Notes: a model not told the origin generated them from the letters alone. A stretch of DNA of 64,000 nt from Hyphomicrobium sp. 99 (GCF_000384335.2 NZ_KQ031382.1:1736001-1800000); one strand, 5' to 3'. Counted from the first letter of the stretch, positions 52,639 through 63,642 are shown. Program-made: numbers and translations.

Positions 52639-53421
52639 TCAAGGATCCAGCTTGATCCACACCGGTACGTGATCGGAAGGCTTTTCCTGCGCCCGCGTAT
52701 CGCGATCGATGCCAGATGAGCGCAAGAGATCCGCGGCCTGGCCCGACAGCAGCATGTGATCGATGCGGATGCCGTCATCCTTCTGGAATGCGCCGGCCTG
52801 ATAATCCCAGAACGTGTAGACGCCGGGTCCCGGATGGCACGCGCGAGTCGCGTCGGTGAAGCCGAGATTAACCAGCGTCCGCCACGCCGCCCGGCTCTCC
52901 GGCTGGAATAGCGCGTCGTTCACCCAAGCCTGCGGACGTTTCGCATCCTCGTTTTCGGGGATGACGTTGAAGTCACCCGCAAGGACGAGCGGCATCTCAT
53001 TTCCGAGCAGAGCCGCAGCGCGTGCCTGCATCCGCTTCATCCAGGCGAGCTTGTAAGAAAACTTCTCGGTCCCGATCGGATTGCCGTTCGGCAGATAGAG
53101 CGAGACGACGCGAACCATGCGGTCGCCGAGCGCAACGGATGCTTCGATCCAACGCGCATGTTGATCAGTATCGTCGCCGGGCAAGCCCCGCGTCACATCC
53201 TCGAGCGGAGATTTCGAAAGAATCGCGACGCCGTTGAAGCTCTTCTGGCCATTGGTCACGACGTTGTAGCCGAGGTCTTGAAACGCCGAAGTCGGAAAGC
53301 CTTCGTCGACCGATTTGATTTCCTGAAGACAGACGACATCCGGCGCGTGCTGGCGCAAGTATGTAAGCGCCGATTCAAGTCGCGCCTTGACGCCGTTTAT
53401 GTTCCAGGTTGCGATGATCAT
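52639..53421 (-). CDS. xthA: exodeoxyribonuclease III
   Basis: This 260-residue enzyme is an AP endonuclease and 3'-5' exonuclease of base-excision repair. All core motifs are present: WNINGVKAR (Asn), LQEIKS (Glu), SLYLPNG (Tyr), AGDFNVIPE (Asp-x-Asn) and SDHVPVW (catalytic His). The ATG at 53421 (MIIATWNING) is the normal start; upstream in-frame codons would add an unrelated 22-residue tail. Confidence 0.94.
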   Translation of the reverse strand: MIIATWNINGVKARLESALTYLRQHAPDVVCLQEIKSVDEGFPTSAFQDLGYNVVTNGQKSFNGVAILSKSPLEDVTRGLPGDDTDQHARWIEASVALGDRMVRVVSLYLPNGNPIGTEKFSYKLAWMKRMQARAAALLGNEMPLVLAGDFNVIPENEDAKRPQAWVNDALFQPESRAAWRTLVNLGFTDATRACHPGPGVYTFWDYQAGAFQKDDGIRIDHMLLSGQAADLLRSSGIDRDTRAQEKPSDHVPVWIKLDP

Positions 53422-53517
53422 GGCGAAGGAGTGATGTTCGAGCGAATGGGAAACGGTTCGCGGCAAACCGGGAACCAGATGTGCCACTCAAACCGGGACA
53501 AATCAAATCGGGAAAGA

Positions 53518-53841
53518 TCAGATCGAAAAACTGGTGCCGCAGCCGCAGGAAGCGGTCGCCACGGGGTTCGAGATCTTGAACGAGGCGCCGATGAGATCGT
53601 CCACGAAATCGATCTGGGCGCCTTCCATGTATTGCGCCGAAACCGGGTCGATCACGACGACCGCCCCATTTCGCTCGATGACGAGGTCGTCATCGGCATG
53701 GTTGCCGACAAGATCGAACTTATATTGGAAACCGGAGCAACCGCCGCCCTCGACCGAAACGCGCAAAATAGGCGCTTCCGCCTCGGTCGCGGTGATTTCG
53801 GCAATTCGCGTCGCGGCGCGTTCTGTGACGGTAATGGTCAT
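53518..53841 (-). CDS. erpA: A-type iron-sulfur carrier (ErpA/HesB family)
   Basis: This 107-residue protein delivers Fe-S clusters to target enzymes. The three conserved cysteines are in EGGGCSGFQY and ASCGCGTSF. The length fits ErpA/IscA. It is next to xthA and divergent from dgt, as in many Hyphomicrobiales. Confidence 0.92.
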   Translation of the reverse strand: MTITVTERAATRIAEITATEAEAPILRVSVEGGGCSGFQYKFDLVGNHADDDLVIERNGAVVVIDPVSAQYMEGAQIDFVDDLIGASFKISNPVATASCGCGTSFSI

Positions 53842-53943
53842 CGGGTATCGATCGGTTGCAGGCAGTTAACCACCCACTAGCGGTGGCGGTACGCAAGAGA
53901 TAGGAAAGCGGCAGACGAAGTCAAATCCTAAGCGCATTGAACG

Positions 53944-55170
53944 ATGGTAGCGAGCCTTAAACCGGTCGCCGAGACCCTGGATTACGGGCAAAATCTAAAG
54001 CCCGGGGAGCGCGCGCCGGCGCCCTATGCCGCGAGCGGGGCCGCTTCGCGCGGGCGCTATCACGCCGAATCGGAATGCGGGGCACGCAGCCCTTTCCAGC
54101 GCGATCGCGACCGCGTTCTCCATTCCACTGCCTTCCGGCGCCTGACCTACAAGACGCAGGTCTTCCTGCCGCACGAAGGCGATCACTTTCGAACGCGGCT
54201 AACCCATTCGCTGGAAGTGGCGCAGATCGCCCGCACCATTGCGCGCCAGCTTCGCCTCGACGAAGATCTGGCTGAGACGATCGCGCTCGCCCATGATCTC
54301 GGACACTCTCCGTTTGGTCACGCGGGTGAGCGGGCGATCGATACCCAAATGCACCCGTTCGGCGGCTTCGATCACAACGCCCAATCGCTTCGCGTGGTGA
54401 CGACGCTCGAGCGTAAGTATCTGGCGTTCGACGGACTGAACCTCACCTGGGAAACGCTCGAAGGGCTCGCAAAACACAATGGCCCCGTTCCCGCGAACTC
54501 CCCCGTCGCCAAAGTCGCGCGCCACATCGAAGCATGGTGCCCACTGAAGCTCGATCAATGGCCCTCTGCCGAAGCCCAAGTCGCGAGCCTCGCCGACGAC
54601 ATCGCCTACCTCTCGCATGACGTCGATGACGGGCTCCGCGCCGGCCTGATCACATTTGAGAAGCTCGATGGCGTTCCGCTGGCCGGTCCGATCGCGAACG
54701 AGGTGAGGGCCGTCGCGCGCGATGCCGAAAGCGGTCGAGCCATTTACGAGGTGACACGGCGCATGATCACCGCGATGGTCAGCGACGTGGTTACCGAAAG
54801 CCGGCGTCGGCTCGCCAAATTGACCCCCGGATCACCCGACGACATTCGCGCTGCAGGCCATGCCGTGATTGCCTTCTCGGACGCGATGACCCTCGATCTC
54901 GCGCATCTGAAGACCTTCCTGTTCGGTGCCGTCTATCATCACCGGCGGGTTCTCGACGTCATGGAGAAGGCGGAAAACGTCGTCCGTGACCTGTTTCAGA
55001 AGTACAATTCCGATGCCGCTTCGCTGCCCGCCGGATGGCGCGAGGCGCTGAGGGGGCTCGACGAACGGCACCGGGCCCGCGTCGCTTGCGACTTTCTGGC
55101 AGGCCAGACCGATCGCTACGCCCTCGCGGAGCATCGCCGCCTGTTTGACGCCACCCCGGAACTGGGATAG
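53944..55170 (+). CDS. dgt: deoxyguanosinetriphosphate triphosphohydrolase-like protein
   Basis: This 408-residue HD-domain enzyme hydrolyses dNTPs to nucleosides and triphosphate. HD residues are seen in [17 protein letters not shown] (first His), [16 protein letters not shown] (His-Asp), and [12 protein letters not shown] (last Asp). Family length is normal for the type-2 subgroup. It is followed by argS after 65 bases. Confidence 0.93.
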   Translation: MVASLKPVAETLDYGQNLKPGERAPAPYAASGAASRGRYHAESECGARSPFQRDRDRVLHSTAFRRLTYKTQVFLPHEGDHFRTRLTHSLEVAQIARTIARQLRLDEDLAETIALAHDLGHSPFGHAGERAIDTQMHPFGGFDHNAQSLRVVTTLERKYLAFDGLNLTWETLEGLAKHNGPVPANSPVAKVARHIEAWCPLKLDQWPSAEAQVASLADDIAYLSHDVDDGLRAGLITFEKLDGVPLAGPIANEVRAVARDAESGRAIYEVTRRMITAMVSDVVTESRRRLAKLTPGSPDDIRAAGHAVIAFSDAMTLDLAHLKTFLFGAVYHHRRVLDVMEKAENVVRDLFQKYNSDAASLPAGWREALRGLDERHRARVACDFLAGQTDRYALAEHRRLFDATPELG

Positions 55171-55235
55171 GCGCGAAGCTCAAGTTTCATCGCCAAATGG
55201 GCCACAGGCCCAAAGACCAAAGGCATCTACCTTTT

Positions 55236-56996
55236 ATGAATGTTTTCGCTGACGTCGTAGCCCGCGTCCGAACTGCGCTGACGGAACTTCAGTCCGAGGG
55301 AGTTCTGCCCAAGGACCTCGCCCTCCCGGCCTTCGACGCCGAGCCGCCGCGCGACGCCAGTCACGGTGATGTCGCCGTCAACGCTGCGATGGTGCTCGCC
55401 AAGCCCGCGAAGATGAAGCCGCGCGATATCGCGGAAGCTTTGAAGGCCAAGCTCGAAGCCGCGCCCGACGTCGCCAAGATCGATGTTGCGGGCCCGGGCT
55501 TCTTGAACATCACCTTCAAAAGCGACGTCTGGCAGGCGCTGATCCGTACGATCCTGAAGCAGGGATCGGCTTACGGCGCAGGCGGAACGGGCCACGGCGA
55601 GAAGCTCAACGTCGAATACGTCTCGGCGAACCCGACCGGGCCGATGCACGTCGGACATTGCCGCGGCGCCGTTTTCGGAGATGCGCTGGCGAACCTCCTC
55701 GTGTTCGCAGGCTTCGACGTTGCGCGCGAATACTACATCAACGACGCCGGCGGCCAGGTGAACGTCCTCGCACGTTCGGCCTTCCTCCGTTACCGCGAGG
55801 CGCTGGGCGAGAACATCGGCGCCATCCCTGAGGGACTTTATCCGGGCGAATATTTGAAGCCCGTCGGCGAAGCGCTGGCAGTCGAACACGGCCCGTCGCT
55901 CCTTGATATGCCGGAAGAGCGCTGGCTGCCGCTCGTCCGTTCGTTTGCGATCTCCAAGATGATGGAGATGATCAAGGACGATCTCGCCGCGCTCAACATT
56001 CGTCATGACGTCTTCTTCTCAGAAGCTTCGCTGACGTCGAACGGCCGCGATCAGGTCAAGGCTGCGATCGAAGTTCTTCGGCACAAAGGTCTGATCTACG
56101 AAGGCACGCTCGAAAAGCCCAAGGGTCATGACGATGCCGAATGGGAAGATCGAGTCCAGACGCTCTTCAAATCGACGGCCTACGGCGACGACGAAGACCG
56201 CGCGCTTCAGAAGTCTGACGGCAGCTACACCTACTTCGCGGGCGACGTCGCCTACCACTACGACAAGTTGCAACGCGGCTTCCGCCACCTGATCAACGTC
56301 TTCGGCGCCGATCACGTCGGCTACATCCCGCGGATGAAGGCGGCCGTCGCCGCGTTGTCTGACGGCGCAGCCGATCTCGATGTCAAGGTCGTACAACTCG
56401 TCAGGCTCTTCAAAGCCGGCGAACCCTACAAGATGTCGAAGCGGGCGGGCACCTTCGTCACGCTGCGCGACGTGGTCGATGAAGTGGGCCGCGATCCGGT
56501 CCGCTTCATGATGCTCTATCGGAAAAATCAGGAGACGCTCGACTTCGATTTCGCGAAGGTGACGGAGCAGTCGAAGGATAATCCTGTCTTCTACGTGCAA
56601 TATGCGCATGCTAGGGCGGCAAGCGTGCTGCGGAACGCAGTCGAGCAGGTGCCTGGATTGGACGTCTCCGCCGAAGCGCTGGAGAAGGCCGACCTGTCGC
56701 TTCTGACCGATCCCGGCGAACTCGATCTGATCCGGCGTCTCGCAGGATTCCCGCGGCTGATCGAGGGCGCGGCGACCGCGCACGAGCCGCATCGGCTGGC
56801 ATTCTATCTTTACGATCTCGCCAGCGCTCTCCACACCCAATGGACGCGAGGCAACGATTCGCCACATTTACGATTTATTCAGTCAAATGACGGGGTTGCG
56901 ACGTCGGCGAGGTTGGGGCTGATTTTCGCGACAAAGACGGTGATAAAATCGGGGCTTCAAATCCTCGGCGTCGAGGCGCCCGAAGCGATGCGCTAA
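55236..56996 (+). CDS. argS: arginyl-tRNA synthetase
   Basis: This 586-residue class-I synthetase charges tRNA-Arg. An N-terminal additional domain (residues 1-110) is followed by the HIGH-type motif seen as [18 protein letters not shown] near residue 130, and the usual KMSKS region is [14 protein letters not shown] near residue 400. The C-terminal anticodon-binding domain is complete. I take the ATG at 55236 ([11 protein letters not shown]); an in-frame ATG thirteen codons upstream is less likely. Confidence 0.96.
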   Translation: MNVFADVVARVRTALTELQSEGVLPKDLALPAFDAEPPRDASHGDVAVNAAMVLAKPAKMKPRDIAEALKAKLEAAPDVAKIDVAGPGFLNITFKSDVWQALIRTILKQGSAYGAGGTGHGEKLNVEYVSANPTGPMHVGHCRGAVFGDALANLLVFAGFDVAREYYINDAGGQVNVLARSAFLRYREALGENIGAIPEGLYPGEYLKPVGEALAVEHGPSLLDMPEERWLPLVRSFAISKMMEMIKDDLAALNIRHDVFFSEASLTSNGRDQVKAAIEVLRHKGLIYEGTLEKPKGHDDAEWEDRVQTLFKSTAYGDDEDRALQKSDGSYTYFAGDVAYHYDKLQRGFRHLINVFGADHVGYIPRMKAAVAALSDGAADLDVKVVQLVRLFKAGEPYKMSKRAGTFVTLRDVVDEVGRDPVRFMMLYRKNQETLDFDFAKVTEQSKDNPVFYVQYAHARAASVLRNAVEQVPGLDVSAEALEKADLSLLTDPGELDLIRRLAGFPRLIEGAATAHEPHRLAFYLYDLASALHTQWTRGNDSPHLRFIQSNDGVATSARLGLIFATKTVIKSGLQILGVEAPEAMR

Positions 56997-57059
56997 GGTC
57001 TCGAATCGACGATTAGGCGCAACCACTGCTTTGCGCCCCACTTTAAGGGGGTTTCCGCG

Positions 57060-58820
57060 ATGTCCTCGCAGAACGCATTTCCCGGGCCGAACGCCAGCAG
57101 GCTGGCTGCCCGCCCCAATGCGCAGGCGAACAACACTCAGCCGCCCTGGGTCAATCCACAGGCGACGGCGGGCCGTCCGCAGCAACAGCACCCGGATAAT
57201 GGCAATGGCTGGCCGGGCCACCAGCAGCCCGCACCGGCAAATCCGAGCTTCCCGCAGCCGGGATTCGGCGCTCACGCTCCCGAGCAGCAATCGGCCTTCG
57301 GTCAGTGGAGCGAGCTTCAGCCGACGCAAGCCCCGAATCGCGGAAATTATGGCGGCTATCAGCAGCAAACCGTTGCTGAACAACCAGACCCTTATGCACC
57401 GCAGTTCGAACCCTACGTGCCCCCGTCACGGCCGAGCTTCGCCCCGCAGCAGCCGGCTCAGAGCTACGGAAACCAACAGCAGCAACCGGCGCCTCAATGG
57501 CCGGCCCGCGATCTTGACCCGCACGGGTTTGATAACGGCGGCTACGCCGCGCCGGGCTTTGCTCCGCAGCCCGCCCGGCAGCAGGCGGCGCATGCACAGC
57601 CCACGTTTGGGCAGCAGCAGTATCATGAGAACGAACTGAGCGCCGCCGATTGGGCCGGCCCTCACGACACTTTCGCCCCTGACTCCTACCAGCAGAATCG
57701 CGGTGACGCCCATCTTGGCTTCGGCCAGGCCGAAGGCGGCGAAGTCGAGCCCGTCTATGCCGAGGAAGACCTCGAATACGAAGACGAGGAAGAGGCCCCG
57801 CGCGGCCGCCGCCCGCTGATGATCGTGGCGGCTCTGATCGGCGCCATCGTGATCGGCGGCGGCATGGCATACGGCTATAAGAAGATTTCGGGCGTAGCCA
57901 ATCCGCAGGGTGACCCGCCTGTCATCAAGAGCGCGGAATTCCCCTCGAAGACGAAGCCCGCCGATGCAGGCGGCAAGCAGTTTCCCTATTCCGACACGAA
58001 GATCATGGGCCGTCTCGGCGACGGCACGTCGTCGGCTCAAGCGGACGAGGCGAACAATTCCCAGGGCGCCGCGCCGGAGAACTCCGACAACCAGGCGAAC
58101 GCATCGCCGAGCGAAGATAGCAGCGGCGCGCGGAAAGTTTCGACCCTCGTCGTCGGCCGCGACGGCTCCATCCAAGCACCGCCGCCCGCTCCCGAGCCGG
58201 AACGTGCGCCCCCGCCGGGTGACACCGGCGTTCCAGGTACGTCGCTTGTCGACTTCGGCCAGCATCAGGGCATGGGAATACAGCCTCCCGTCGCCGTCGT
58301 GAGCGGACCGCCCGTACGGCCGACGCCGTTGAACGCAGAGCCGGCGCCGGCCGCGGCAGCCGTCTCGGCAAAGAAGGTGAAGCCCGTCAAGATCGCAAAG
58401 GTCAACTCGGTCGACACAACCGGCAGCGTTGATGACGCCGCTGAAGCGCCTCCTGCCGTCCCGACCAAGAAACTGAAGAAGGTCGCCCGCGCCCAGCCGA
58501 CGGTCGAAACGGACGCCACGGCGGATGCTCCGCCGGTCGTCGCGTCGTCGGGAGGAGGAGCCGGGTTCGTCGCGGTGCTTGCGTCCATTCCTCGTTCCGG
58601 AACAAGCCGCATCGATGCTCTGAAGCGCTTCGCCGACATGCAGCAGAAGTACGGAAGTGCGCTCGCTGGCAAAACGCCGGACGTCGCCTCCGCCACCCTG
58701 ACGAAGGGCGCCTACGATCGCCTGGTTGTCGGGCCGCCCGGATCGCGCGAAGAGGCGAGCAATGTTTGCTCGCAGCTGAAGGCGCAAGGGTACAAAGATT
58801 GCTGGGTGACCTCCTACTGA
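57060..58820 (+). CDS. SPOR-domain membrane protein
   Basis: This 586-residue protein has a Gln/Pro/Asn-rich cytoplasmic N-terminus (residues 1-240), a transmembrane segment at about 251-274 (LMIVAALIGAIVIGGGMAYG), a disordered Pro/Ala-rich periplasmic part, and a C-terminal SPOR domain (about 500-586) that binds denuded peptidoglycan at division sites. Its place between argS and nagZ is conserved in the order. It probably acts in cell division. Confidence 0.88.
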   Translation: MSSQNAFPGPNASRLAARPNAQANNTQPPWVNPQATAGRPQQQHPDNGNGWPGHQQPAPANPSFPQPGFGAHAPEQQSAFGQWSELQPTQAPNRGNYGGYQQQTVAEQPDPYAPQFEPYVPPSRPSFAPQQPAQSYGNQQQQPAPQWPARDLDPHGFDNGGYAAPGFAPQPARQQAAHAQPTFGQQQYHENELSAADWAGPHDTFAPDSYQQNRGDAHLGFGQAEGGEVEPVYAEEDLEYEDEEEAPRGRRPLMIVAALIGAIVIGGGMAYGYKKISGVANPQGDPPVIKSAEFPSKTKPADAGGKQFPYSDTKIMGRLGDGTSSAQADEANNSQGAAPENSDNQANASPSEDSSGARKVSTLVVGRDGSIQAPPPAPEPERAPPPGDTGVPGTSLVDFGQHQGMGIQPPVAVVSGPPVRPTPLNAEPAPAAAAVSAKKVKPVKIAKVNSVDTTGSVDDAAEAPPAVPTKKLKKVARAQPTVETDATADAPPVVASSGGGAGFVAVLASIPRSGTSRIDALKRFADMQQKYGSALAGKTPDVASATLTKGAYDRLVVGPPGSREEASNVCSQLKAQGYKDCWVTSY

Positions 58821-58916
58821 TATGTTGAAGGTCCGCGGTATTTGCCCGGCTGGTGCACCCGCACCGGCCGGTTGCGTTTGATAGCCAAGACATCGGCCTC
58901 GGAGGGCCAAGCTGCG

Positions 58917-59939
58917 ATGGTCGCAAGCCTCATTGTTGGCCTCTCTGGCGTCGCCTTGACGGACGACGAGCGTCGTTTCTACCGCGACGTCCAACCCGCC
59001 GGAGTGATCCTGTTCGGCCGCAACGTCGCCGACACGGAACAGTTGAAGCGGCTGGTAGAAGACGTCCGCGACGCTGTCGGCCGACAGAATTTTCTCGTCC
59101 TGATTGACCAGGAAGGCGGCCGCGTCCAGCGCCTGAGACCGCCGATCGCACGATCCCTTCCGCCCGCCGCCGCCTATGCCGAACTCTACGCTCGCGATCC
59201 TGAAGGCGCGAAGCGCGCAGCCTTCGCCGTGGCACAGCTGACGGGCGAGGAGCTTCGGGCGTTCGGCATAACGATGAACTGCGCGCCGGTCGCCGACCTC
59301 CCCGTAGAAGGGGCCCACGAGATCATCAGCGACCGCGCCTATGGCTCGACCGTAGCAGAGGTCGTCGCACTGGCACGGGCCGTCGCTGACGGCTATCTCG
59401 CGAGCGGTGTCGTTCCGGTGATCAAACATATCCCGGGTCACGGCCGGGCGACGGCCGACAGCCATCTCGCATTGCCCGTCGTTGCAACCCCACGCGAAAC
59501 GCTGTCAGAAACGGACTTCGTGCCGTTCAAGGCGCTTTCGACCATCCCAGCCGCGATGACAGCCCACGTCGTCTATTCGGCGATCGATGCGGAAAATCCC
59601 GCCAGCACCTCGGCAATCGTGACGAGGGACATCATCCGCGGCGAGATCGGCTTCGATAACCTTCTGATGAGCGACGATCTCAGCATGAAGGCCTTGAGCG
59701 GGCCGATGCGCGCCCGCGCCCAAGCCGTCATTGCCGCAGGGTCCGACCTCGCGCTCCACTGCAACGGCGATCTCGACGAAATGCGCGCAGCCACGGAAGG
59801 CGTGCCCCCGCTCGAAGGGCGCGCCGCGGAAAGATTTGAGCAAGCCTGCGCTTGCATTGGCCAGATCGAACCTTACGATAGGGGGGAGGCTCTACAACTC
59901 CTCGCAGGCCTCCTGGGCCAGCAGACTCCGGTTGTCTGA
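58917..59939 (+). CDS. nagZ: beta-N-acetylhexosaminidase
   Basis: This 340-residue glycoside hydrolase of family 3 removes N-acetylglucosamine from muropeptides during cell-wall recycling. The key segment KHIPGHGRATADSH carries the catalytic His/Asp loop; DQEGGRVQRL and LLMSDDLSMKA (nucleophile Asp) are also clear. I take the ATG at 58917 (MVASLIVGLSG), which matches the family start; upstream in-frame codons add a 25-residue tail. Confidence 0.93.
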   Translation: MVASLIVGLSGVALTDDERRFYRDVQPAGVILFGRNVADTEQLKRLVEDVRDAVGRQNFLVLIDQEGGRVQRLRPPIARSLPPAAAYAELYARDPEGAKRAAFAVAQLTGEELRAFGITMNCAPVADLPVEGAHEIISDRAYGSTVAEVVALARAVADGYLASGVVPVIKHIPGHGRATADSHLALPVVATPRETLSETDFVPFKALSTIPAAMTAHVVYSAIDAENPASTSAIVTRDIIRGEIGFDNLLMSDDLSMKALSGPMRARAQAVIAAGSDLALHCNGDLDEMRAATEGVPPLEGRAAERFEQACACIGQIEPYDRGEALQLLAGLLGQQTPVV

Positions 59940-60009
59940 ATCAGTGTAGTGTCGAGGTCGCGCATCGAAACGAGAGCGGCGCCCGCCACAGAAACATAAT
60001 CGAGACCCG

Positions 60010-60846
60010 ATGGACGAGACGGCAACGCAAGGCGAAAGCGGAGATTCCGGCTGGGACGTCTCGGGCCTTGAGAACATGCCGGCCGAGGGCGAAGCCTTCG
60101 TCGTCGACATCGAGGGCTTCGAAGGCCCGCTCGACCTCTTGCTGGCGCTCGCCCGCACCCAGAAGGTCGATCTGACGAAGATCTCGATCCTCGCGCTCGT
60201 CGAGCAGTATCTGGGGTTCATTGCCGAGGCGCAGCGCTTGAAGCTCGAACTCGCCGCTGACTACCTCGTGATGGCGGCTTGGCTCGCATATCTCAAATCG
60301 CGCCTTCTGCTGCCGAAGGAAAAGGACACAGCCGACACCACGACGGCTGAAGAGTTGGCGCAGCGTCTGTCGTTCCGCCTGATGCGGCTCGAGGCGATGC
60401 GCGACAAGGCGGCGATATTGCTGACAAGGCGGCGTCTCGACCAGGATGTCTTTGCGCGCGGCGCTCCGGAGCACGTCAAGGTCACACGTGACACGACCTA
60501 CACCGCGACGGTCTACGATCTGCTCAAAGCCTACGCCGACCAGAGGAAGCGCACTATCCGCGTTGTCCATGTCGTCAAGGCGCGGCGCGTCTGGTCGATC
60601 AAGGAAGCGCGGACACGCCTCGAAAGGCTGGTCGGAGCAACGGAAGGCGACTGGGCGCAGCTCGATCTTTTCCTCGAGCAATACCTGCCGCGAAATGAAG
60701 AAGAGCGTTCGGCACTTGCAAGTTCGTTCGGCGCGACCCTCGAGATGGCCCGCGAGGGGCTGATCGAGCTTCGCCAGGATGAGCCGTTCGCTCCGATTTA
60801 TATGCGCAAACGCGAAGCTGGAGCGACTTGGGAAAAGATCGGCTAG
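60010..60846 (+). CDS. scpA: segregation and condensation protein A
   Basis: This 278-residue kleisin bridges the SMC heads and binds ScpB. The N-terminal family mark FEGPLDLLLALARTQKVDLTKI is at about residues 38-60; further helices LAADYLVMAAWLAYLKSRLLLP follow; the C-terminal winged-helix part is present. The scpB gene starts 33 bases downstream. Confidence 0.93.
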   Translation: MDETATQGESGDSGWDVSGLENMPAEGEAFVVDIEGFEGPLDLLLALARTQKVDLTKISILALVEQYLGFIAEAQRLKLELAADYLVMAAWLAYLKSRLLLPKEKDTADTTTAEELAQRLSFRLMRLEAMRDKAAILLTRRRLDQDVFARGAPEHVKVTRDTTYTATVYDLLKAYADQRKRTIRVVHVVKARRVWSIKEARTRLERLVGATEGDWAQLDLFLEQYLPRNEEERSALASSFGATLEMAREGLIELRQDEPFAPIYMRKREAGATWEKIG

Positions 60847-60879
60847 CGACGCCGAAACGATAAGGGACTCGAAAACGCC

Positions 60880-61731
60880 ATGGTTCCGCCGAGACTGACG
60901 CTAGTGTCGGACAATACGCGCGAGAAAGGTGAAACGGCTCCAAGCGACGACGCAGAAGCGGCGCGCGACAGTGGACCGTCCTCTCCGCTAAGCGACCCCG
61001 ACTCCGCCATCGACCACCTTTCGAAAAGCGCTGGGCGCGAGAAATTGCGCCGCCTCGAAGCGATGCTTTTTGCGTCATCCCAGCCGCTCGACGCCAAGTC
61101 GCTGGCCCGCTGCCTCGACGCCAACGATGACGTCCATTCCCTGCTGATCGCGCTGCAAGCCGAATACAAAGATCGCGGCGTTGTGCTCGTCCGCGTCGCG
61201 GGCCGCTGGCAGTTCCGCACCGCTGACGATCTCTCGTTTCTGCTCGAACGTCAGCAGAAGGAAGAGCGGAAGCTCTCGAAGGCGGCGCAAGAGACGCTGG
61301 CGATCATCGCCTATCACCAGCCCGTCACCCGGGCCGAGATCGAAGACATCAGAGGCGTATCGACCTCGCCCGGCACGCTCGACGTGCTGATGGAAACCGG
61401 TTGGATTCGTCCGCGCGGACGCCGCAGGGCGCCGGGCCGGCCACTGACCTACGGAACGACCGAGGACTTCCTCATCCATTTCGGCCTCGACAATATCAAG
61501 GATCTGCCGGGCCTCGCCGATCTCAAGGCCGCGGGCCTTCTCGACGCCAACCTGCCGCCAGGGTTTACCGTGCCATCGCCGACGGATGTTGCCGCGCTCA
61601 TGCCGGATGAGCTTCCGCTGACAGATGACGGCGATGAGGAGGAAGAAGAGCAGAAAGTGCTCCCCCTGGACCACGACGGCGAAGAGCCGGACGAAGAGGA
61701 AGACGGCGCCAAGAAAGAGGGCGAAGACTGA
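60880..61731 (+). CDS. scpB: segregation and condensation protein B
   Basis: This 283-residue protein pairs with ScpA in the SMC complex. Two winged-helix domains cover about residues 50-215, with KAAQETLAIIAYHQPVTRAEIE and IRGVSTSPGTLDVLMETGWI as family marks. The N-terminal 45 residues and the last 40 residues are polar; the tail is strongly acidic (runs of Glu and Asp), which is common in this order. Confidence 0.93.
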   Translation: MVPPRLTLVSDNTREKGETAPSDDAEAARDSGPSSPLSDPDSAIDHLSKSAGREKLRRLEAMLFASSQPLDAKSLARCLDANDDVHSLLIALQAEYKDRGVVLVRVAGRWQFRTADDLSFLLERQQKEERKLSKAAQETLAIIAYHQPVTRAEIEDIRGVSTSPGTLDVLMETGWIRPRGRRRAPGRPLTYGTTEDFLIHFGLDNIKDLPGLADLKAAGLLDANLPPGFTVPSPTDVAALMPDELPLTDDGDEEEEEQKVLPLDHDGEEPDEEEDGAKKEGED

Positions 61732-61970
61732 CCGCCGTTCGCCAGTGGACCAAGGCCAACATTACCTATCATTAATTTGGACAGCGATCGTCCCTTGATG
61801 TCAAGCAAAGCGGGCCTAAGCCGTCCTGGCGATTAAGAATTTCGCAAACTCAGTTCCTCACTGGGCGTTTGCAAACCTTGCCCCGCTCTGGCGGTTCTGC
61901 GATAAGGTCCTAAATACGAAGAAGCGATCAGCTGTTGGCCACTGCCAAGCTGCCGCCGAGAGGTCTCTCA

Positions 61971-62183
61971 ATGGGTTTTAGCGCGCAACATATTCTCCTC
62001 CTCCTGGTCATTGCTCTGCTGCTTTTTGGCCGCGGCAAGATTTCGGAGTTGATGGGCGACGTCGCCAAGGGCATCAAGAGTTTCAAGAAGGGCATGGCCG
62101 AGGACGAAGAGCCTGTGGTCAAGCCTGCGCCGCGTACGATCGAGAACGAAGCTATCAATCCGGACCGCACCAAGGTCGGATGA
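61971..62183 (+). CDS. tatA: Sec-independent translocase protein TatA
   Basis: This 70-residue protein has one N-terminal membrane helix ([12 protein letters not shown]), the F-G hinge and an amphipathic helix ([20 protein letters not shown]), the standard TatA build. It forms the translocation pore for folded proteins. The ATG at 61971 (MGFSAQHI) is the family start. The 239 bases before it contain no other gene and probably the operon promoter. Confidence 0.94.
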   Translation: MGFSAQHILLLLVIALLLFGRGKISELMGDVAKGIKSFKKGMAEDEEPVVKPAPRTIENEAINPDRTKVG

Positions 62184-62230
62184 TCCCTTCACACTCATAG
62201 GTTCGCGGCTGATCCCGACAAGGTTGCTCG

Positions 62231-62659
62231 ATGTTTGATATCAGCTGGAGCGAGCTTCTGATCCTTGGGATCGTGACGCTGGTTTTCGTCGGCCCGAAGG
62301 AACTGCCGGTCTTCATGCGGACGCTCGGCCGCTACGCTGGGATCGTGCGCCGCCATGCCAACGAGTTCAAAGGCCAATTCGATGCCGCCATGCGCGAAGC
62401 CGAGCTCGACTCGATGCGCAAGGAAGTCGAGCAGATGCAAAGCTCGATCAACTCGGAAGTCATGAAAGCGAAGACGGCGATCCACGACGCCAGCACGGCA
62501 TCGAACATAGAGCCGAACGCCAGCACCCCGCCGGCTGCATCTTCGCCTCCGCTACCCGCGCCTCCGATGCCCGCACCACCTTCAGCTCTGCCGCCGTCGC
62601 CCGAGGTGATTGCGTCGCCCGAGAAATCTTCTGCCACCGCAGAGCGGACGGAGTCCTAG
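62231..62659 (+). CDS. tatB: Sec-independent translocase protein TatB
   Basis: This 142-residue protein starts with the TatB helix MFDISWSELLILGIVTLVF and the conserved GPKELP hinge, followed by an amphipathic helix and a Pro/Ala/Ser-rich tail. With TatC it forms the receptor for twin-arginine signal peptides, such as that of the PchX-like protein in this window. Confidence 0.94.
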   Translation: MFDISWSELLILGIVTLVFVGPKELPVFMRTLGRYAGIVRRHANEFKGQFDAAMREAELDSMRKEVEQMQSSINSEVMKAKTAIHDASTASNIEPNASTPPAASSPPLPAPPMPAPPSALPPSPEVIASPEKSSATAERTES

Positions 62660-62663
62660 CGCA

Positions 62664-63494
62664 ATGCAGGAGCGGTTACCGCCGTCGGCAACAGGCCCGG
62701 GCATCGAACCCTTGCGCGAAGGCCAAGAGGATATCGACGCCAGCAAAGCGCCATTGCTCGATCACCTGATCGAACTGCGCCAGCGTCTGATCTATGCGCT
62801 CGGCGCCTTCGTCGTCATGTTCTTCCTCTGCTTCGCGGTTGCTGGTCACATCTACAACGTTCTTGTCTGGCCCTACATGTGGGCGTCCGGCAACGACCAC
62901 GTGAAGCTGATCGCGACGCACTTCCTCGAACAGATCATGACGCAGGTGAAGCTCGCGATGTTTGGCGCAGCCTTCCTGTCGTTCCCCGTCGCCGCGACGC
63001 AAATCTATAAGTTCGTCGCGCCGGGCCTCTATAAAAACGAACGCCGCGCCTTCCTGCCGTATCTGATCGCAACGCCCGTGCTTTTCGTCATCGGCGCGAT
63101 GATGGTCTACTTCATCGCGATGCCGGTGTTGATCCGCTTCTCGATCGGCCTCACTCATATGTCGGGCGAGGGCGTGCCCGAGATCGAGCTGCTGCCGAAA
63201 GTATCGGAATACCTCTCGCTGATCATGACGCTGATCTTCGGCTTCGGCATCGTCTTCCAGCTGCCCGTCATCCTGACGCTGCTGGCGCGCACGGGACTGG
63301 TAACGTCGGAAACGTTGGCGAAGGGACGACGCTACGCGATCGTCGCGATCTTCGCCGCCGCAGCGCTTCTCACGCCGCCGGATGCCTTGAGTATGTGCAT
63401 CATGGCGTTTCCGACAATCGGGCTTTATGAAATCTCAATTCTTGCTGTCCGCTTCGTTGAGAGACAACAGGCGAAAGCCAAGGCGCAGACATAG
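62664..63494 (+). CDS. tatC: Sec-independent translocase protein TatC
   Basis: This 276-residue protein has six membrane helices and the family motifs LLDHLIELRQRLIYAL at the N-terminus and VAATQIYKFVAPGLYKNERR in the second half. The ATG at 62664 lies four bases after the tatB stop. Confidence 0.95.
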   Translation: MQERLPPSATGPGIEPLREGQEDIDASKAPLLDHLIELRQRLIYALGAFVVMFFLCFAVAGHIYNVLVWPYMWASGNDHVKLIATHFLEQIMTQVKLAMFGAAFLSFPVAATQIYKFVAPGLYKNERRAFLPYLIATPVLFVIGAMMVYFIAMPVLIRFSIGLTHMSGEGVPEIELLPKVSEYLSLIMTLIFGFGIVFQLPVILTLLARTGLVTSETLAKGRRYAIVAIFAAAALLTPPDALSMCIMAFPTIGLYEISILAVRFVERQQAKAKAQT

Positions 63495-63642
63495 CAGCCA
63501 TTCGTTTGTGCACTGACGTAATTGCGCGCGTTCCACAAATGCCGCAGTAACGCATCCCGATCATCAAACATACTTCTGGAAGCGAGCGTCGCATCGGCGA
63601 GCGGGGCTCGTTGTGTCTCCAATTGTGTTTAGGAGTTTTTTG

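Noticed and set aside
57426..59465. Open frame of about 679 codons on the - strand
   Set aside because: It runs antisense through both the SPOR gene and nagZ, which have well-supported domains.
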